Assembly (NCBI GenBank): GCA_947497985.1
Contig: CANMIX010000011.1
Coordinates: 62,001 to 126,000 of the forward strand
Direction: 5' to 3'
Source: an uncultured Paracoccaceae bacterium
GTDB lineage: Bacteria > Pseudomonadota > Alphaproteobacteria > Rhodobacterales > Rhodobacteraceae
Length of the DNA: 64,000 nucleotides
Below, piece by piece: positions 8,354 to 16,396 of this stretch; position 1 is the first letter of the stretch, and the number at the start of each line of letters is the position of its first letter. The translations under genes were made by a program, and so were the position numbers. The notes beneath the pieces were generated by a model. That model searched no databases and was not told where the DNA came from. It was given only the letters and a program-made list of their open reading frames with translations.

Positions 8354-9040
8354 TCAGCGCATATCCAACGGATCATAGAGATCCGGCGCGATATGAAACG
8401 GCACGTTTTCTGTTGTCTTTTCATCCGCGTCAATCATATCGATGACCAACGCACGCGCGTCGCCAACCGGTAGGACATTGTAAATCTCTTTTTGCGGATT
8501 AATCGCATAGTCCAGAAGGTCTCGGCTGCTTGGGCAGTAACCCATTGCGCCGGCTTCGACATAGACGACCTCATCCTGTGCAAAACGCGGCACGATCAGC
8601 TCCATTCGCGCACCAGGTGGCACGCGGGTAATGCCGCGGAACCCGTTCAGGGTGCAGGCCGGCACAACTGCAAAAGGATCACCAAACTGGCGTTCAATCA
8701 CATCGCTTTCAACCAGGATCCCCTGGTCCGGCATCACCCACATGGGCGAGCGATTGAACAAAGCATCTGTTGGGATGTAGACAGGCGCCCGCAACGCCGT
8801 GATCGCACCGTCTCCGGTGACCAAAGTCTCACGATGAAGCTCGGTAATGGGCTGCATGCCGTGATCAAATGTCAGCACCTGATCGCCAACGGCCAAAGCT
8901 TCGACCGTGCGCCATCCAAGGTTTGACGCAACATGTGTCCCCGCCAACAGCCCGCCGGTTCCGGTCCCGACCAAACGAACCCGCTCCGACAGGCGACGCC
9001 CTGGTTTAAAGTCTTTGCGATTTAGCAGCCATTCCAGCAT
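8354..9040 (-). CDS. Hint (hedgehog/intein) domain protein lacking the N-terminal cysteine
   Basis: A 228-residue protein. The start at 9040 is preferred because GGAG lies 9 nt upstream; an in-frame start at 9070 would add ten residues. Residues 30-165 match the bacterial Hint_2 domain: LAGTHVASNLGWRTVEAL, then AVGDQVLTFDHG, then VMPDQGILVES. In self-cleaving Hint domains a Cys or Ser starts the domain, but here the position is Leu (GGLLAGTHV), so autoproteolysis by the usual N-S shift is not expected. There is no signal peptide. It is convergent with the FadB-like gene. Function is unknown; related proteins are frequent in roseobacters. Confidence 0.82.
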   Translation of the reverse strand: MLEWLLNRKDFKPGRRLSERVRLVGTGTGGLLAGTHVASNLGWRTVEALAVGDQVLTFDHGMQPITELHRETLVTGDGAITALRAPVYIPTDALFNRSPMWVMPDQGILVESDVIERQFGDPFAVVPACTLNGFRGITRVPPGARMELIVPRFAQDEVVYVEAGAMGYCPSSRDLLDYAINPQKEIYNVLPVGDARALVIDMIDADEKTTENVPFHIAPDLYDPLDMR

Positions 9041-9182
9041 TCTGCCGTACTCCAACCCAATCGGGGACATGCCCCACGGTGAAATTGGTGAAAAACGGAC
9101 CGCAACCTACTGATTGTGAAGGCTTAAAGCCATGACACTTCCAAAGGCCCGGTTCGGATCTTCTACCCTTTCAACCCAGTTC

Positions 9183-9860
9183 CTAGGACTGTGTTAATGG
9201 CAAATCGTTAAAAGAGTATTCAAATCGCTCGATTTCGACGGCGGATATCTGGCGCACGATCTCGGCGGTTTCATCGGTGTAATAGCCACGCCAATCGCGG
9301 GCACGATTGCTTTCGTTTGTCCGTGGCAAGGAAAGCGCAAACCCCAGATGATCAAACAAGGGCTGCGCGTCTTCGGCAAATTTTTCCATCCGAATGTACT
9401 GATCACAGCGTTCAACCCCGTCCGACCCAGTCATGTAGTGCGGCGCTGGATTTTCCAGCAACGCGCGTTGGATCATGGGATGTCGCAGAAAACTGGCAAA
9501 GTCCAACTGCTGCGCCAAAGCGACGGCAGCGTGATCAAATGTCTGGGTTTGCAGCCAGTGGTAATAGCTCACCATCCGGTCCCACGGATTTCGAACCATC
9601 GTAAAGGCGAACAGTTCGTTCATCTCATCTTCCGGGATCAAACCTTCCAGGTCACTGCGCGTCGAATGTTTCCAAAGGCGACCACGGGTTGTGACATCTT
9701 TCAACCGGCGCCGCCGCTTCAGCGCCTTGGGCGTGTCCCCGAGCATCAAGTCATCCGCCATCGCCCGCCCCTCAAGCGCCAGCGCCAGAGATGTGCCGCC
9801 GGTCTTGGGGATGTGGACAAATAGATATCGGCGGCCAGGTGACAGGATCATGCGCCACAC
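9183..9860 (-). CDS. sulfotransferase family protein
   Basis: A 225-residue protein. The PAPS 5-prime-phosphosulfate loop is seen in FVHIPKTGGTSLAL (about 14-27) and the 3-prime-phosphate motif in FTMVRNPWDRMVSYYHW (about 86-102); both are hallmarks of carbohydrate-type sulfotransferases (Sulfotransfer_2 family). The start given is a GTG with GGA nine bases upstream; an ATG at 9851, three codons in, is an alternative. It transfers sulfate from PAPS to an unknown acceptor, probably a sugar or lipid. No glycan cluster surrounds it. It is divergent from the gene at 10000. Confidence 0.85.
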   Translation of the reverse strand: MWRMILSPGRRYLFVHIPKTGGTSLALALEGRAMADDLMLGDTPKALKRRRRLKDVTTRGRLWKHSTRSDLEGLIPEDEMNELFAFTMVRNPWDRMVSYYHWLQTQTFDHAAVALAQQLDFASFLRHPMIQRALLENPAPHYMTGSDGVERCDQYIRMEKFAEDAQPLFDHLGFALSLPRTNESNRARDWRGYYTDETAEIVRQISAVEIERFEYSFNDLPLTQS

Positions 9861-9941
9861 GCTAGGACATCCCGAATGTGTAAGAAAGGCATATTGGCCA
9901 GAAAACCTGTGGTTTGCAGGGCTTTAAAAGATCAATCGCAT

Positions 9942-9971
9942 TTGCCGCACCCCGCAAGCTTGTGCTATCTT
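9942..9971 (+). promoter_or_regulatory. candidate sigma-70-type promoter
   Basis: TTGCCG (9942-9947) and TATCTT (9966-9971) are separated by 18 bp and lie about 30 bp before the ATG at 10000. They are reasonable -35/-10 matches in an otherwise GC-rich region. No experimental or comparative support was available. Confidence 0.35.
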
Positions 9972-9999
9972 GAAGCCAACAAAAAAGCAGGCAAGCGCC

Positions 10000-11010
10000 A
10001 TGACGGCACTCAAGGAATTTGAACGGCTCGAAGCAGCTGGGTTGTGGCGCGCCACACCCGAATCCCAGCGACGCGATGTGATCATCGCAATCGGGGATGC
10101 GACGCTGACCATCACCGATCTTCAGGACCGGCCATTGGCGCATTGGTCACTGGCTGCAATTCATCGTCACAACCCAGGACAGTTTCCGGCCATTTTCCAC
10201 CCTGATGGCGATCCCGGCGAGACATTGGAAGTCGCCGAGGATGAGGTCACGATGCTGGAGGCTATCCAAAAGGTGCAGCATGCCATCGACCGTGCCCGAC
10301 CGCGCCCCGGTCGGTTGCGTCTGCTGGGCACATTGGGGATCACCGCTGCGGTGTTGTCCGCTGTCACCCTATGGTTACCGGGTGCCCTGCAACAACACGC
10401 CTTGTCCGTCGTCTCGGAGATCAATCGCAAAGCCATTGGTCAGGCTTTACTGGGTCGCATCGAACGCTTGTCTGGCCAGGCCTGCGTGACTCCCAAAACG
10501 GCACCTTTGCTGGCCAAGCTTGCCCTGCGCACCAATGCCCGCCAGATCGTCGTCCTGCGCGATGGTGTGAGCACCAGCTTGGCGCTTCCGGGCGGGACCT
10601 TCCTGTTGAACAGCAGCTTCTTTGAGGATTTTGAAGACCCTGCCGTAGCCGCCGGCGCAATACTGGTTGAACGTGCGCGAAGTCGGGTAGAAGACCCATT
10701 GATGGCGCTGTTGGCCGCCGGTGGTATTCCGGCAACCTTTCACCTTTTGACGACGGGTCAGCTGCGGCAAGAGACGTTGGACGATTATGCCGAACTCGCG
10801 TTAACGCAGCCGCGTCCAGAGGTAACGGACCAAGCCGTTCTGGCTGAATTCGCCCAAAACGCCATTCCATCGTCGCCTTACGCCTATGCGCTGGATGTCA
10901 CAGGAGAGACCACAATTGGTCTGATCGAAGCCGACCCATTGGCCAACCGCGCACTAGAACCACTGCTGAGCGATCAAGAATGGGTGCAGCTGCAAAACGT
11001 CTGCGGATAA
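10000..11010 (+). CDS. single-pass membrane protein resembling an inactive M48 metallopeptidase
   Basis: A 336-residue protein starting at the ATG at 10000 (AGG 8 nt upstream). The N-terminal cytoplasmic part of about 110 residues is followed by a transmembrane helix (about 111-128, LLGTLGITAAVLSAVTLW). The C-terminal region contains LPGGTFLLNSSFFEDFEDPAVAAGAILVERARS, given here in pieces: LPGGTFLLNSSFFEDF, then EDPAVAAGAIL, then VERARS. This aligns with the M48 pattern LPGG-x-(V/I)-x4-LL-x3-(D/E)-x2-(A)-x2-AHE-x2-H. The zinc-binding HExxH is replaced by VERAR, so peptidase activity should be lost. I did not recognise a named family. A strong bidirectional terminator follows. Confidence 0.75.
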   Translation: MTALKEFERLEAAGLWRATPESQRRDVIIAIGDATLTITDLQDRPLAHWSLAAIHRHNPGQFPAIFHPDGDPGETLEVAEDEVTMLEAIQKVQHAIDRARPRPGRLRLLGTLGITAAVLSAVTLWLPGALQQHALSVVSEINRKAIGQALLGRIERLSGQACVTPKTAPLLAKLALRTNARQIVVLRDGVSTSLALPGGTFLLNSSFFEDFEDPAVAAGAILVERARSRVEDPLMALLAAGGIPATFHLLTTGQLRQETLDDYAELALTQPRPEVTDQAVLAEFAQNAIPSSPYAYALDVTGETTIGLIEADPLANRALEPLLSDQEWVQLQNVCG

Positions 11011-11024
11011 AAGGCTTGGCCAAC

Positions 11025-11055
11025 AAAAAAGGACCCGAAAAGATCGGGCCCTTTT
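11025..11055. terminator. bidirectional intrinsic terminator
   Basis: AAAAAAGGACCCGA ... TCGGGCCCTTTT forms an 8-bp GC-rich stem with one G-U pair and A/T tracts on both sides. It lies between the convergent genes ending at 11010 and 11074 and can serve both. Confidence 0.85.
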
Positions 11056-11073
11056 GCACGAAATTCGCTCAGG

Positions 11074-12372
11074 TTACTTGCTCAAACGGGCCCGTGTGAA
11101 ACCGGCGCTTTGCACTTTGGACAAGGCGCTCAGCGCAGTGCTCTCGCCCTGAAACGGTCCGGCAAGCACAACTTTATAGCTCTGCCCTTTGCGGGTCATC
11201 CGTCCAAAGCGTACGGGCAATCCCTGCGCCGCCAAACGTTGCGCCGCACGGTCTGCTTCGGCTGCATTGGTAAAAACGCCCGCCCGCACGTAACGCGGCG
11301 ATATATCGAGTTGTGCGCTCACCTCCGCAGACAGAAACCCAAGCTGTGCATTGGTTTGCTGCGCTCGGTTTTCAACCGTAACAGTTTGCGGCGTCGGTAC
11401 CGACGCCAATTTACGTGGTAAAGTTTCGGTCCAGATCTGCGCTGTACGCTCATCCCCGGCAAGGGTTCGCTGCCCTCGGTTCGGGTTCAGGCGCGCGGCG
11501 CTGCTGGGGACACGCACGAACCCTTCGGGGACAACTTGTGACGACACCGAACGGGGGATCAGATCTTGCTCGCCGCGTTTCGGGTTCAAACGCCCATCCT
11601 GCCAGACCGTGCGATATCCAGCTGGCGTTTCAACGCCTTTTGCCAGCTGACGGTCCCGGTAAAGATGCGCGGGCAAGACCCGCGTGTCCGGCGGCAGCTG
11701 TAGCGAAGACTGCGGACCAAACGTGACTGGTGACTGGTCTTGTGGACCGCAGCGCACGCCTGTGGAATTGGTGTATTGGCGGCTGATGTCCGACAAACCA
11801 GCGCAGCTGCCCGCCGCGGTCGAAGATGGCGGTGTTGGTGACGGGGTCACAACAAGGGGCGCTGCAGGCACAGCCCGTTGCACCCGGCGTACCGTTTGCG
11901 GTTCAGGCTGCGGCACAGGCGCCGCGCGTGCTGGCACAGGGGCGACCCGACGCGGTTTCTGCTGGGCCACGACTTTTGGTGGTGGAGCAACCGGAGCTGG
12001 ACGTGCCACGGCGGCGGGTGCAGCAGCAGCGGGTGCATTTGGCTGATCGGCTGAAGGCAATGTGATCAACTCAGGTCCGGATGCAACAGGTGCAGCTCTG
12101 CTTGTAGGAGCCGCAGCCCCCGCCACACCAGTCGGTTGAAACCCGCACAATTGGCGCCGGTTGCGTTCAACACGCGGCACCCAGTTGACCTGACCATCGA
12201 TACCAGCGCGAATGTAAACGCAGCCGCGGCTATCGACGAATTGCCGCCCTTGATAGGAACTCGGCGGCACCTCCGACGGAGGGCTTGCTGTGCGAAACTG
12301 CTGCGCAATAGCGCCGTTACTGCTGATTGTCCCTGCAATTATGGCGAGAGCAATAATTCTTGTTAGTTTCAT
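11074..12372 (-). CDS. secreted/periplasmic SPOR-domain protein with Pro/Ala-rich linker
   Basis: A 432-residue protein. Residues 1-23 are a Sec signal peptide ending in GAIAQ. A short conserved block with two Cys (SRGCVYIRAG ... RRQLCGFQP, about 50-82) follows, then a long Pro/Ala/Val linker (about 85-190), a middle region with repeated LNP(K/N)RG motifs, and a C-terminal SPOR domain (about 358-432, RYVRAGVFTNAAEADRAAQR ... VVLAGPF). SPOR domains bind denuded peptidoglycan glycan strands at division sites, so a septal or cell-wall role is likely. The repeated LNPKRGEQDL / LNPNRGQRTL segments are a visible internal repeat. The call depends mainly on the C-terminus. Confidence 0.85.
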   Translation of the reverse strand: MKLTRIIALAIIAGTISSNGAIAQQFRTASPPSEVPPSSYQGRQFVDSRGCVYIRAGIDGQVNWVPRVERNRRQLCGFQPTGVAGAAAPTSRAAPVASGPELITLPSADQPNAPAAAAPAAVARPAPVAPPPKVVAQQKPRRVAPVPARAAPVPQPEPQTVRRVQRAVPAAPLVVTPSPTPPSSTAAGSCAGLSDISRQYTNSTGVRCGPQDQSPVTFGPQSSLQLPPDTRVLPAHLYRDRQLAKGVETPAGYRTVWQDGRLNPKRGEQDLIPRSVSSQVVPEGFVRVPSSAARLNPNRGQRTLAGDERTAQIWTETLPRKLASVPTPQTVTVENRAQQTNAQLGFLSAEVSAQLDISPRYVRAGVFTNAAEADRAAQRLAAQGLPVRFGRMTRKGQSYKVVLAGPFQGESTALSALSKVQSAGFTRARLSK

Positions 12373-12499
12373 GCCAATGCCCCACTAAATATGGGGACAG
12401 AATGCCTTAAAAGCGATTCTGAGTAAAGATCACATTGGCGAAATTGTGGCAGGATTGGGGCGTGCTTGTCGTTCTCGCCCTATCAAACGACCGTTCGGG

Positions 12500-13132
12500 C
12501 TATTTGGTCCCGAACATCCGATCACCTGCGTCACCCAATCCCGGCATGATGTAGCCCTTTTCGTTCAGCCCACGATCCAAAGACGCTGTAACGATGGAGA
12601 CATCCGGATGCGCTTCATTCATACGCGCCACGCCTTCGGGGGCTGCCAGCAAACAGAGGAAGCGAATGTCCGTTGCGCCTGCCTCTTTCAGCAGATCAAT
12701 AGCAGCAGCCGAGGAATTGCCCGTGGCCAACATCGGATCCACCGCAATCACCATTCGATCGTTCAGAGATTCTGGCGCTTTGAAATAATACTGGACCGGT
12801 TTCAGCGTTTCCTCGTCGCGGTAAAGACCAACAAACCCGACCCGCGCCGACGGCACTAGTTCCAGCACACCATCCAACATGCCATTGCCGGCACGCAGGA
12901 TCGACACCAGCGCCAGCTTTTTGCCTGCAAGGATCGGAGCTTCCATGTCTTCCATCGGGGTCTCAACCGGCGTGGAGGTCAATGGCAGGTCGCGCGTAAC
13001 CTCATAGGCCAGCAACTGCGTGATCTCGCGCAGAAGACGTCGGAATTCCGCAGTCGAGGTGCTTTTGTCCCGCATCAGCGTCAACTTGTGCTGTACCAGC
13101 GGGTGATCCACAACTGTAAGATGCTCGGCCAT
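12500..13132 (-). CDS. upp: uracil phosphoribosyltransferase
   Basis: A 210-residue enzyme that makes UMP from uracil and PRPP. The N-terminal [25 protein letters not shown] is typical. The PRPP loop is seen in [18 protein letters not shown] (about 127-144) and the C-terminal uracil site in [17 protein letters not shown]. It is the last gene of the cdd-deoA-deoB-upp set and recycles the uracil released by the phosphorylase. A GAGGAGAG Shine-Dalgarno lies upstream on the reverse strand. Length is normal. Confidence 0.96.
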   Translation of the reverse strand: MAEHLTVVDHPLVQHKLTLMRDKSTSTAEFRRLLREITQLLAYEVTRDLPLTSTPVETPMEDMEAPILAGKKLALVSILRAGNGMLDGVLELVPSARVGFVGLYRDEETLKPVQYYFKAPESLNDRMVIAVDPMLATGNSSAAAIDLLKEAGATDIRFLCLLAAPEGVARMNEAHPDVSIVTASLDRGLNEKGYIMPGLGDAGDRMFGTK

Positions 13133-13153
13133 AGTTCTCAGCTCTCCTCAAAT

Positions 13154-13175
13154 CTCCCGGTTCCATAGCCGGGAG
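13154..13175 (-). promoter_or_regulatory. intercistronic hairpin between deoB and upp
   Basis: CTCCCGG (13154-13160) and CCGGGAG (13169-13175) form a perfect 7-bp stem with an 8-nt loop in the deoB-upp gap, just upstream of the upp ribosome binding site. There is no U-run, so it may be an RNA-processing or stability element rather than a terminator. Confidence 0.4.
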
Positions 13176-13209
13176 CGCCCGCGATGGACAAGTTATTTTT
13201 ACCGAACGG

Positions 13210-14421
13210 TCAAATAAAGCTCTGCCCGTCGCTGCAATTTTCCACACCCAGATGTTCAGCCAATGTAGCCGCGACATCAACAAACCGACGTTGACCAATT
13301 TCGCCGGCCCCTGCTCCTGCCACCAAAATAGGCACTTGTTCGCGAGTATGATCTGTTCCCGGCCACGTGGGGTCGTTGCCGTGATCCGCAGTCAGGATCA
13401 GAATGTCTTCGGGGCGCAAAGCATCCAAAACCGCGCCAATCTCTCGGTCGAACCATTCCAGCGCACGCGCATAGCCGGAGACATCGCGACGGTGCCCATA
13501 AAGACTGTCAAACTCCACAAAATTAGCCACCGTCAGACTGCCCACGGCAGCAGTTTCTACCCGTCGCAGCAAATGTGTCATCAACGCAGCGTCGTCACCT
13601 TTGTCTAGCGTATCAATGCCTTGCATGCTGAAGATGTCGCCGATTTTGCCAATGGCATGCACCTGCCCTCCCGCGTTATGCACCCAATCCAGAACCGTAG
13701 GTTGGGGCGGGCGCACAGCATAATCGCGACGGTTTCCGGTGCGTTGAAATCCGGTGTCAGCGTCCCCTACAAAGGGGCGCGCAATGACGCGGCCTACGCG
13801 CATCTTATGTAGGCGGGGCGCGATTGCCTCACATAGGGCCAGCAGCCGGTCCAGACCGAAATGCTCTTCGTGGGCTGCTATCTGAAAAACGCTATCGGCA
13901 GAGGTGTAACAAATCGGCCAACCCGTCTTGATATGGGCTTCGCCTTCCTTGGCCAGGATCGCGGTGCCTGAGGCATGACAATTGCCCAATGTCCCTGCCA
14001 CCCCCGCAATTCGGGCGATGTCTGTCATCAGATCAGGCGGAAAACACTCTGACTGATCTGGAAATACATGCCACAACCATGGAACCCTCACCCCAGCAAG
14101 CTCCCAATGGCCGGTTGGTGTATCTTTGCCGGGGCTCTCTTCGACTGCGGTGCCCCACTTACCCTGCGGCTCTTCAGTCAGTCCTAAAAAAGGCACCGCC
14201 GAAGCCGCGCGCAGGGCCTGCCCCAATCCTAGTCGAGACAAATTGGGCAGTTGCAAAGGGCCCGATCGTCCCTCCTCAGCCTGACCGGCAGCACAGGCCA
14301 GTGCAATATGGGCGACTGTATTGGCGCCGAGGTCCGGCAAATCCCGGTTAAAAAAGGCGCCAGCATCCGGAGCACCACCTATCCCGACAGAATCCATGAC
14401 CACAAGAAAGGCACGTGCCAT
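13210..14421 (-). CDS. deoB: phosphopentomutase
   Basis: A 403-residue metalloenzyme of the alkaline-phosphatase superfamily that interconverts (deoxy)ribose 1- and 5-phosphate. Metal and phosphothreonine motifs are present: VMDSVGIGGAPDAGAF (about 8-23), GKDTPTGHWE (about 94-103), and TADHGNDPTWPGTDHTREQVP near the C-terminus, here split for length as TADHGNDPTWPGTDH and TREQVP. Its ATG overlaps the deoA stop by one base, indicating translational coupling. It feeds pentose phosphate from nucleoside phosphorolysis into central metabolism. Confidence 0.96.
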   Translation of the reverse strand: MARAFLVVMDSVGIGGAPDAGAFFNRDLPDLGANTVAHIALACAAGQAEEGRSGPLQLPNLSRLGLGQALRAASAVPFLGLTEEPQGKWGTAVEESPGKDTPTGHWELAGVRVPWLWHVFPDQSECFPPDLMTDIARIAGVAGTLGNCHASGTAILAKEGEAHIKTGWPICYTSADSVFQIAAHEEHFGLDRLLALCEAIAPRLHKMRVGRVIARPFVGDADTGFQRTGNRRDYAVRPPQPTVLDWVHNAGGQVHAIGKIGDIFSMQGIDTLDKGDDAALMTHLLRRVETAAVGSLTVANFVEFDSLYGHRRDVSGYARALEWFDREIGAVLDALRPEDILILTADHGNDPTWPGTDHTREQVPILVAGAGAGEIGQRRFVDVAATLAEHLGVENCSDGQSFI

Positions 14422-15722
14422 TAGCCTACTCTTTCATAGACAAGCGGCGTCAGTGGCGGCGCGGTTTCTGCAACGGTAATCGCCGCCTGAACCGACCGTA
14501 CCGCAGCCGCGCCGGTTTCTTGTGTCGCCGCATGAACCACAGCCAAAGGCGCAGCACTTTCCACGGCTTGCCCCAAACGCAGGAGCGCCGACACCCCAAC
14601 AGACGGATCAATATGGTCGCTTTCGACCAAACGCCCGCCTCCCAAACGCACGACCGCGTGCCCTAAGGCCTCGCCGTTGATGGCCGCGACAAATCCGCTG
14701 CGTGGTGCCGGGACAGGAATTTTCACGGGCGCATCGGGCAGATACCCCTGCCAGCCTGCGCCAAAGTCCTCCGGCGCGCCTAATTCAATAAGCATCGACA
14801 CGAAACGATCCCGCGCAGCACCACTTTTGATGGCGGCCCTGATCGCGCTTTGCCCAGTCGCCTCGTTTTGAGCAAGACCACAGTCCGCCAGCAAACGCCC
14901 GCCCAGAATGACAGAGATCTCCACCAACGGGCCATCGGCACCAGACAGGGTGCGCATGGTTTCAGCGATTTCAAGCGCGTTCCCCAGAGACGCTGCAAGC
15001 GGTTGATTCATGTCAGTAATCATAGCCGAACAGGCACATCCTGCCGCCTGGGCTGTTTGGGTCAAAGCCTCTGCCAAGGCGCGCGCATCTTCTGTGGACT
15101 TCATGAATGCACCTGACCCAACTTTTACATCAAGGATCAAGGCATCCGGGCTTGCTGCAAGTTTCTTCGACAGGATCGACGCCGTTATCAGATCGAGGCT
15201 TTCCACCGTCCCTGTCACATCGCGGATCGCATAAAGACGCTTGTCCGCAGGTGCGATCCCCGCCGAGGCTCCAACGATAGCACAGCCTGTTTTGGCAACG
15301 ATCGCCCGCAACTGGTCTTCGGTAACCTGAGTTGAGACACCCGGAATAGCCTCCAATTTGTCCAACGTACCCCCAGTGTGACCAAGCCCGCGCCCCGAAA
15401 TCATGGGCACATAGGCGCCGCAAGCGGCCAAAGCGGGGGCTAAAACCAAGGAGACGCAATCACCAACGCCGCCCGTGGAGTGTTTGTCCAGAACCGGCCC
15501 GTCCAACTCCCAGCGGAAGACATCGCCCGTGTCGCGCATCGCGCGTGTCAGTGCTGAGCGTGCCTCGGTATCCAACCCGCGCCAACATACCGCCATTGCA
15601 AATGCGCCCGCCTGCGCGTCGCTTACACTGCCATCTGCGAGACCTTGCGCAAACCAGTTGAAGCTTCTCTCATCTGGCATTTTGCCTTGGCGGAGCTCTG
15701 CAATGATTGCGCGCGCCTCCAT
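14421..15722 (-). CDS. deoA: thymidine phosphorylase
   Basis: A 433-residue nucleoside phosphorylase (type II family). The family signature lies in DKHSTGGVGDCVSLVLAPALA (about 79 onward; STGGVGD binds phosphate), followed by GRGLGHTGGTLDKLE and the DVKVGSGAFM lysine region (about 199-208). The enzyme phosphorolyses thymidine or deoxyuridine to the free base and deoxyribose 1-phosphate, which deoB then isomerises. It starts 2 bp after the cdd stop. The length is typical of DeoA rather than of the longer AMP phosphorylases. Confidence 0.95.
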   Translation of the reverse strand: MEARAIIAELRQGKMPDERSFNWFAQGLADGSVSDAQAGAFAMAVCWRGLDTEARSALTRAMRDTGDVFRWELDGPVLDKHSTGGVGDCVSLVLAPALAACGAYVPMISGRGLGHTGGTLDKLEAIPGVSTQVTEDQLRAIVAKTGCAIVGASAGIAPADKRLYAIRDVTGTVESLDLITASILSKKLAASPDALILDVKVGSGAFMKSTEDARALAEALTQTAQAAGCACSAMITDMNQPLAASLGNALEIAETMRTLSGADGPLVEISVILGGRLLADCGLAQNEATGQSAIRAAIKSGAARDRFVSMLIELGAPEDFGAGWQGYLPDAPVKIPVPAPRSGFVAAINGEALGHAVVRLGGGRLVESDHIDPSVGVSALLRLGQAVESAAPLAVVHAATQETGAAAVRSVQAAITVAETAPPLTPLVYERVG

Positions 15723-15724
15723 GG

Positions 15725-16132
15725 TCAGTTTTGATCCAAAAAGTCAGCGCCAAACGATCCGGGCAACAGGTCGCCCACGGTTGTCTCGCTTGTTACACCA
15801 TCCGTTGTGGCCAGCGTGATTTTCACATCGGCCTTGGCAAATTCGGCCAACTTCTGTCGACAGCCGCCACATGGGGGCACCGGCGCAGGACAATCGGCAA
15901 TCACAAAGGCCTCGACCAATTCGGTCTCTCCTGCCGCCACCATTGCTGCAATCGCTCCGGCCTCGGCGCAGGTGCCTTCAGGGTAGGCTGCGTTCTCTAC
16001 ATTGCATCCAGCGTAGATCGCACCCGAAGCGGATCGTACCGCCGCGCCAACTTTGAATTTCGAATATGGGGCATAGGCATTTTCGCGTACTGCCACAGCT
16101 GCAGCTTTCATTGGATCCGCGGTTGAACTCAT
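15725..16132 (-). CDS. cdd: cytidine deaminase
   Basis: A 135-residue zinc enzyme converting cytidine and deoxycytidine to the uridine forms. The zinc/proton-shuttle motif GTCAEAGAI (CAE) and the PCGGCRQKLAEF (PC-x2-C) ligands are intact. The ATG at 16132 is preferred because GGAAGGAA lies directly upstream; a start five codons earlier would place this Shine-Dalgarno inside the gene. It is the first gene of the cdd-deoA-deoB-upp operon, so its promoter should lie in the 264-bp gap shared with the divergent malic enzyme gene. Confidence 0.95.
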   Translation of the reverse strand: MSSTADPMKAAAVAVRENAYAPYSKFKVGAAVRSASGAIYAGCNVENAAYPEGTCAEAGAIAAMVAAGETELVEAFVIADCPAPVPPCGGCRQKLAEFAKADVKITLATTDGVTSETTVGDLLPGSFGADFLDQN

Positions 16133-16361
16133 GCTGTTTCCTTCCACATCTACCGCAGATCATCACGGCAATGGTCATTTTTGATCTTTTGGTCAGTTTT
16201 CATATCTGCCCGCAATGTTCAGTCTGCGCAAGTCGGCCTGAAGCGCAAGTGTCGATATTGTCTACACCCTTGCCCTCGCGCCAGGCAGGCCGCTGTCATC
16301 TCACTAAAGAACCGCAAAATTCTACCGATGTGGTCAAAACCGGTTCCCACGCACGGGTCTG

Positions 16362-16379
16362 TAGTTTAATGTTAAACTA
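16362..16379. promoter_or_regulatory. 18-bp perfect palindrome upstream of the malic enzyme gene
   Basis: TAGTTTAA and TTAAACTA flank a TG centre, giving a perfect 8+8 dyad that ends 17 bp before the start codon and just before the GGGAGA ribosome binding site (16385-16390). It could be an operator for a dimeric repressor or a small 5-prime-UTR hairpin. Its A+T richness contrasts with the surroundings. Confidence 0.5.
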
Positions 16380-16396
16380 AGTTTGGGAGAGCTGTA

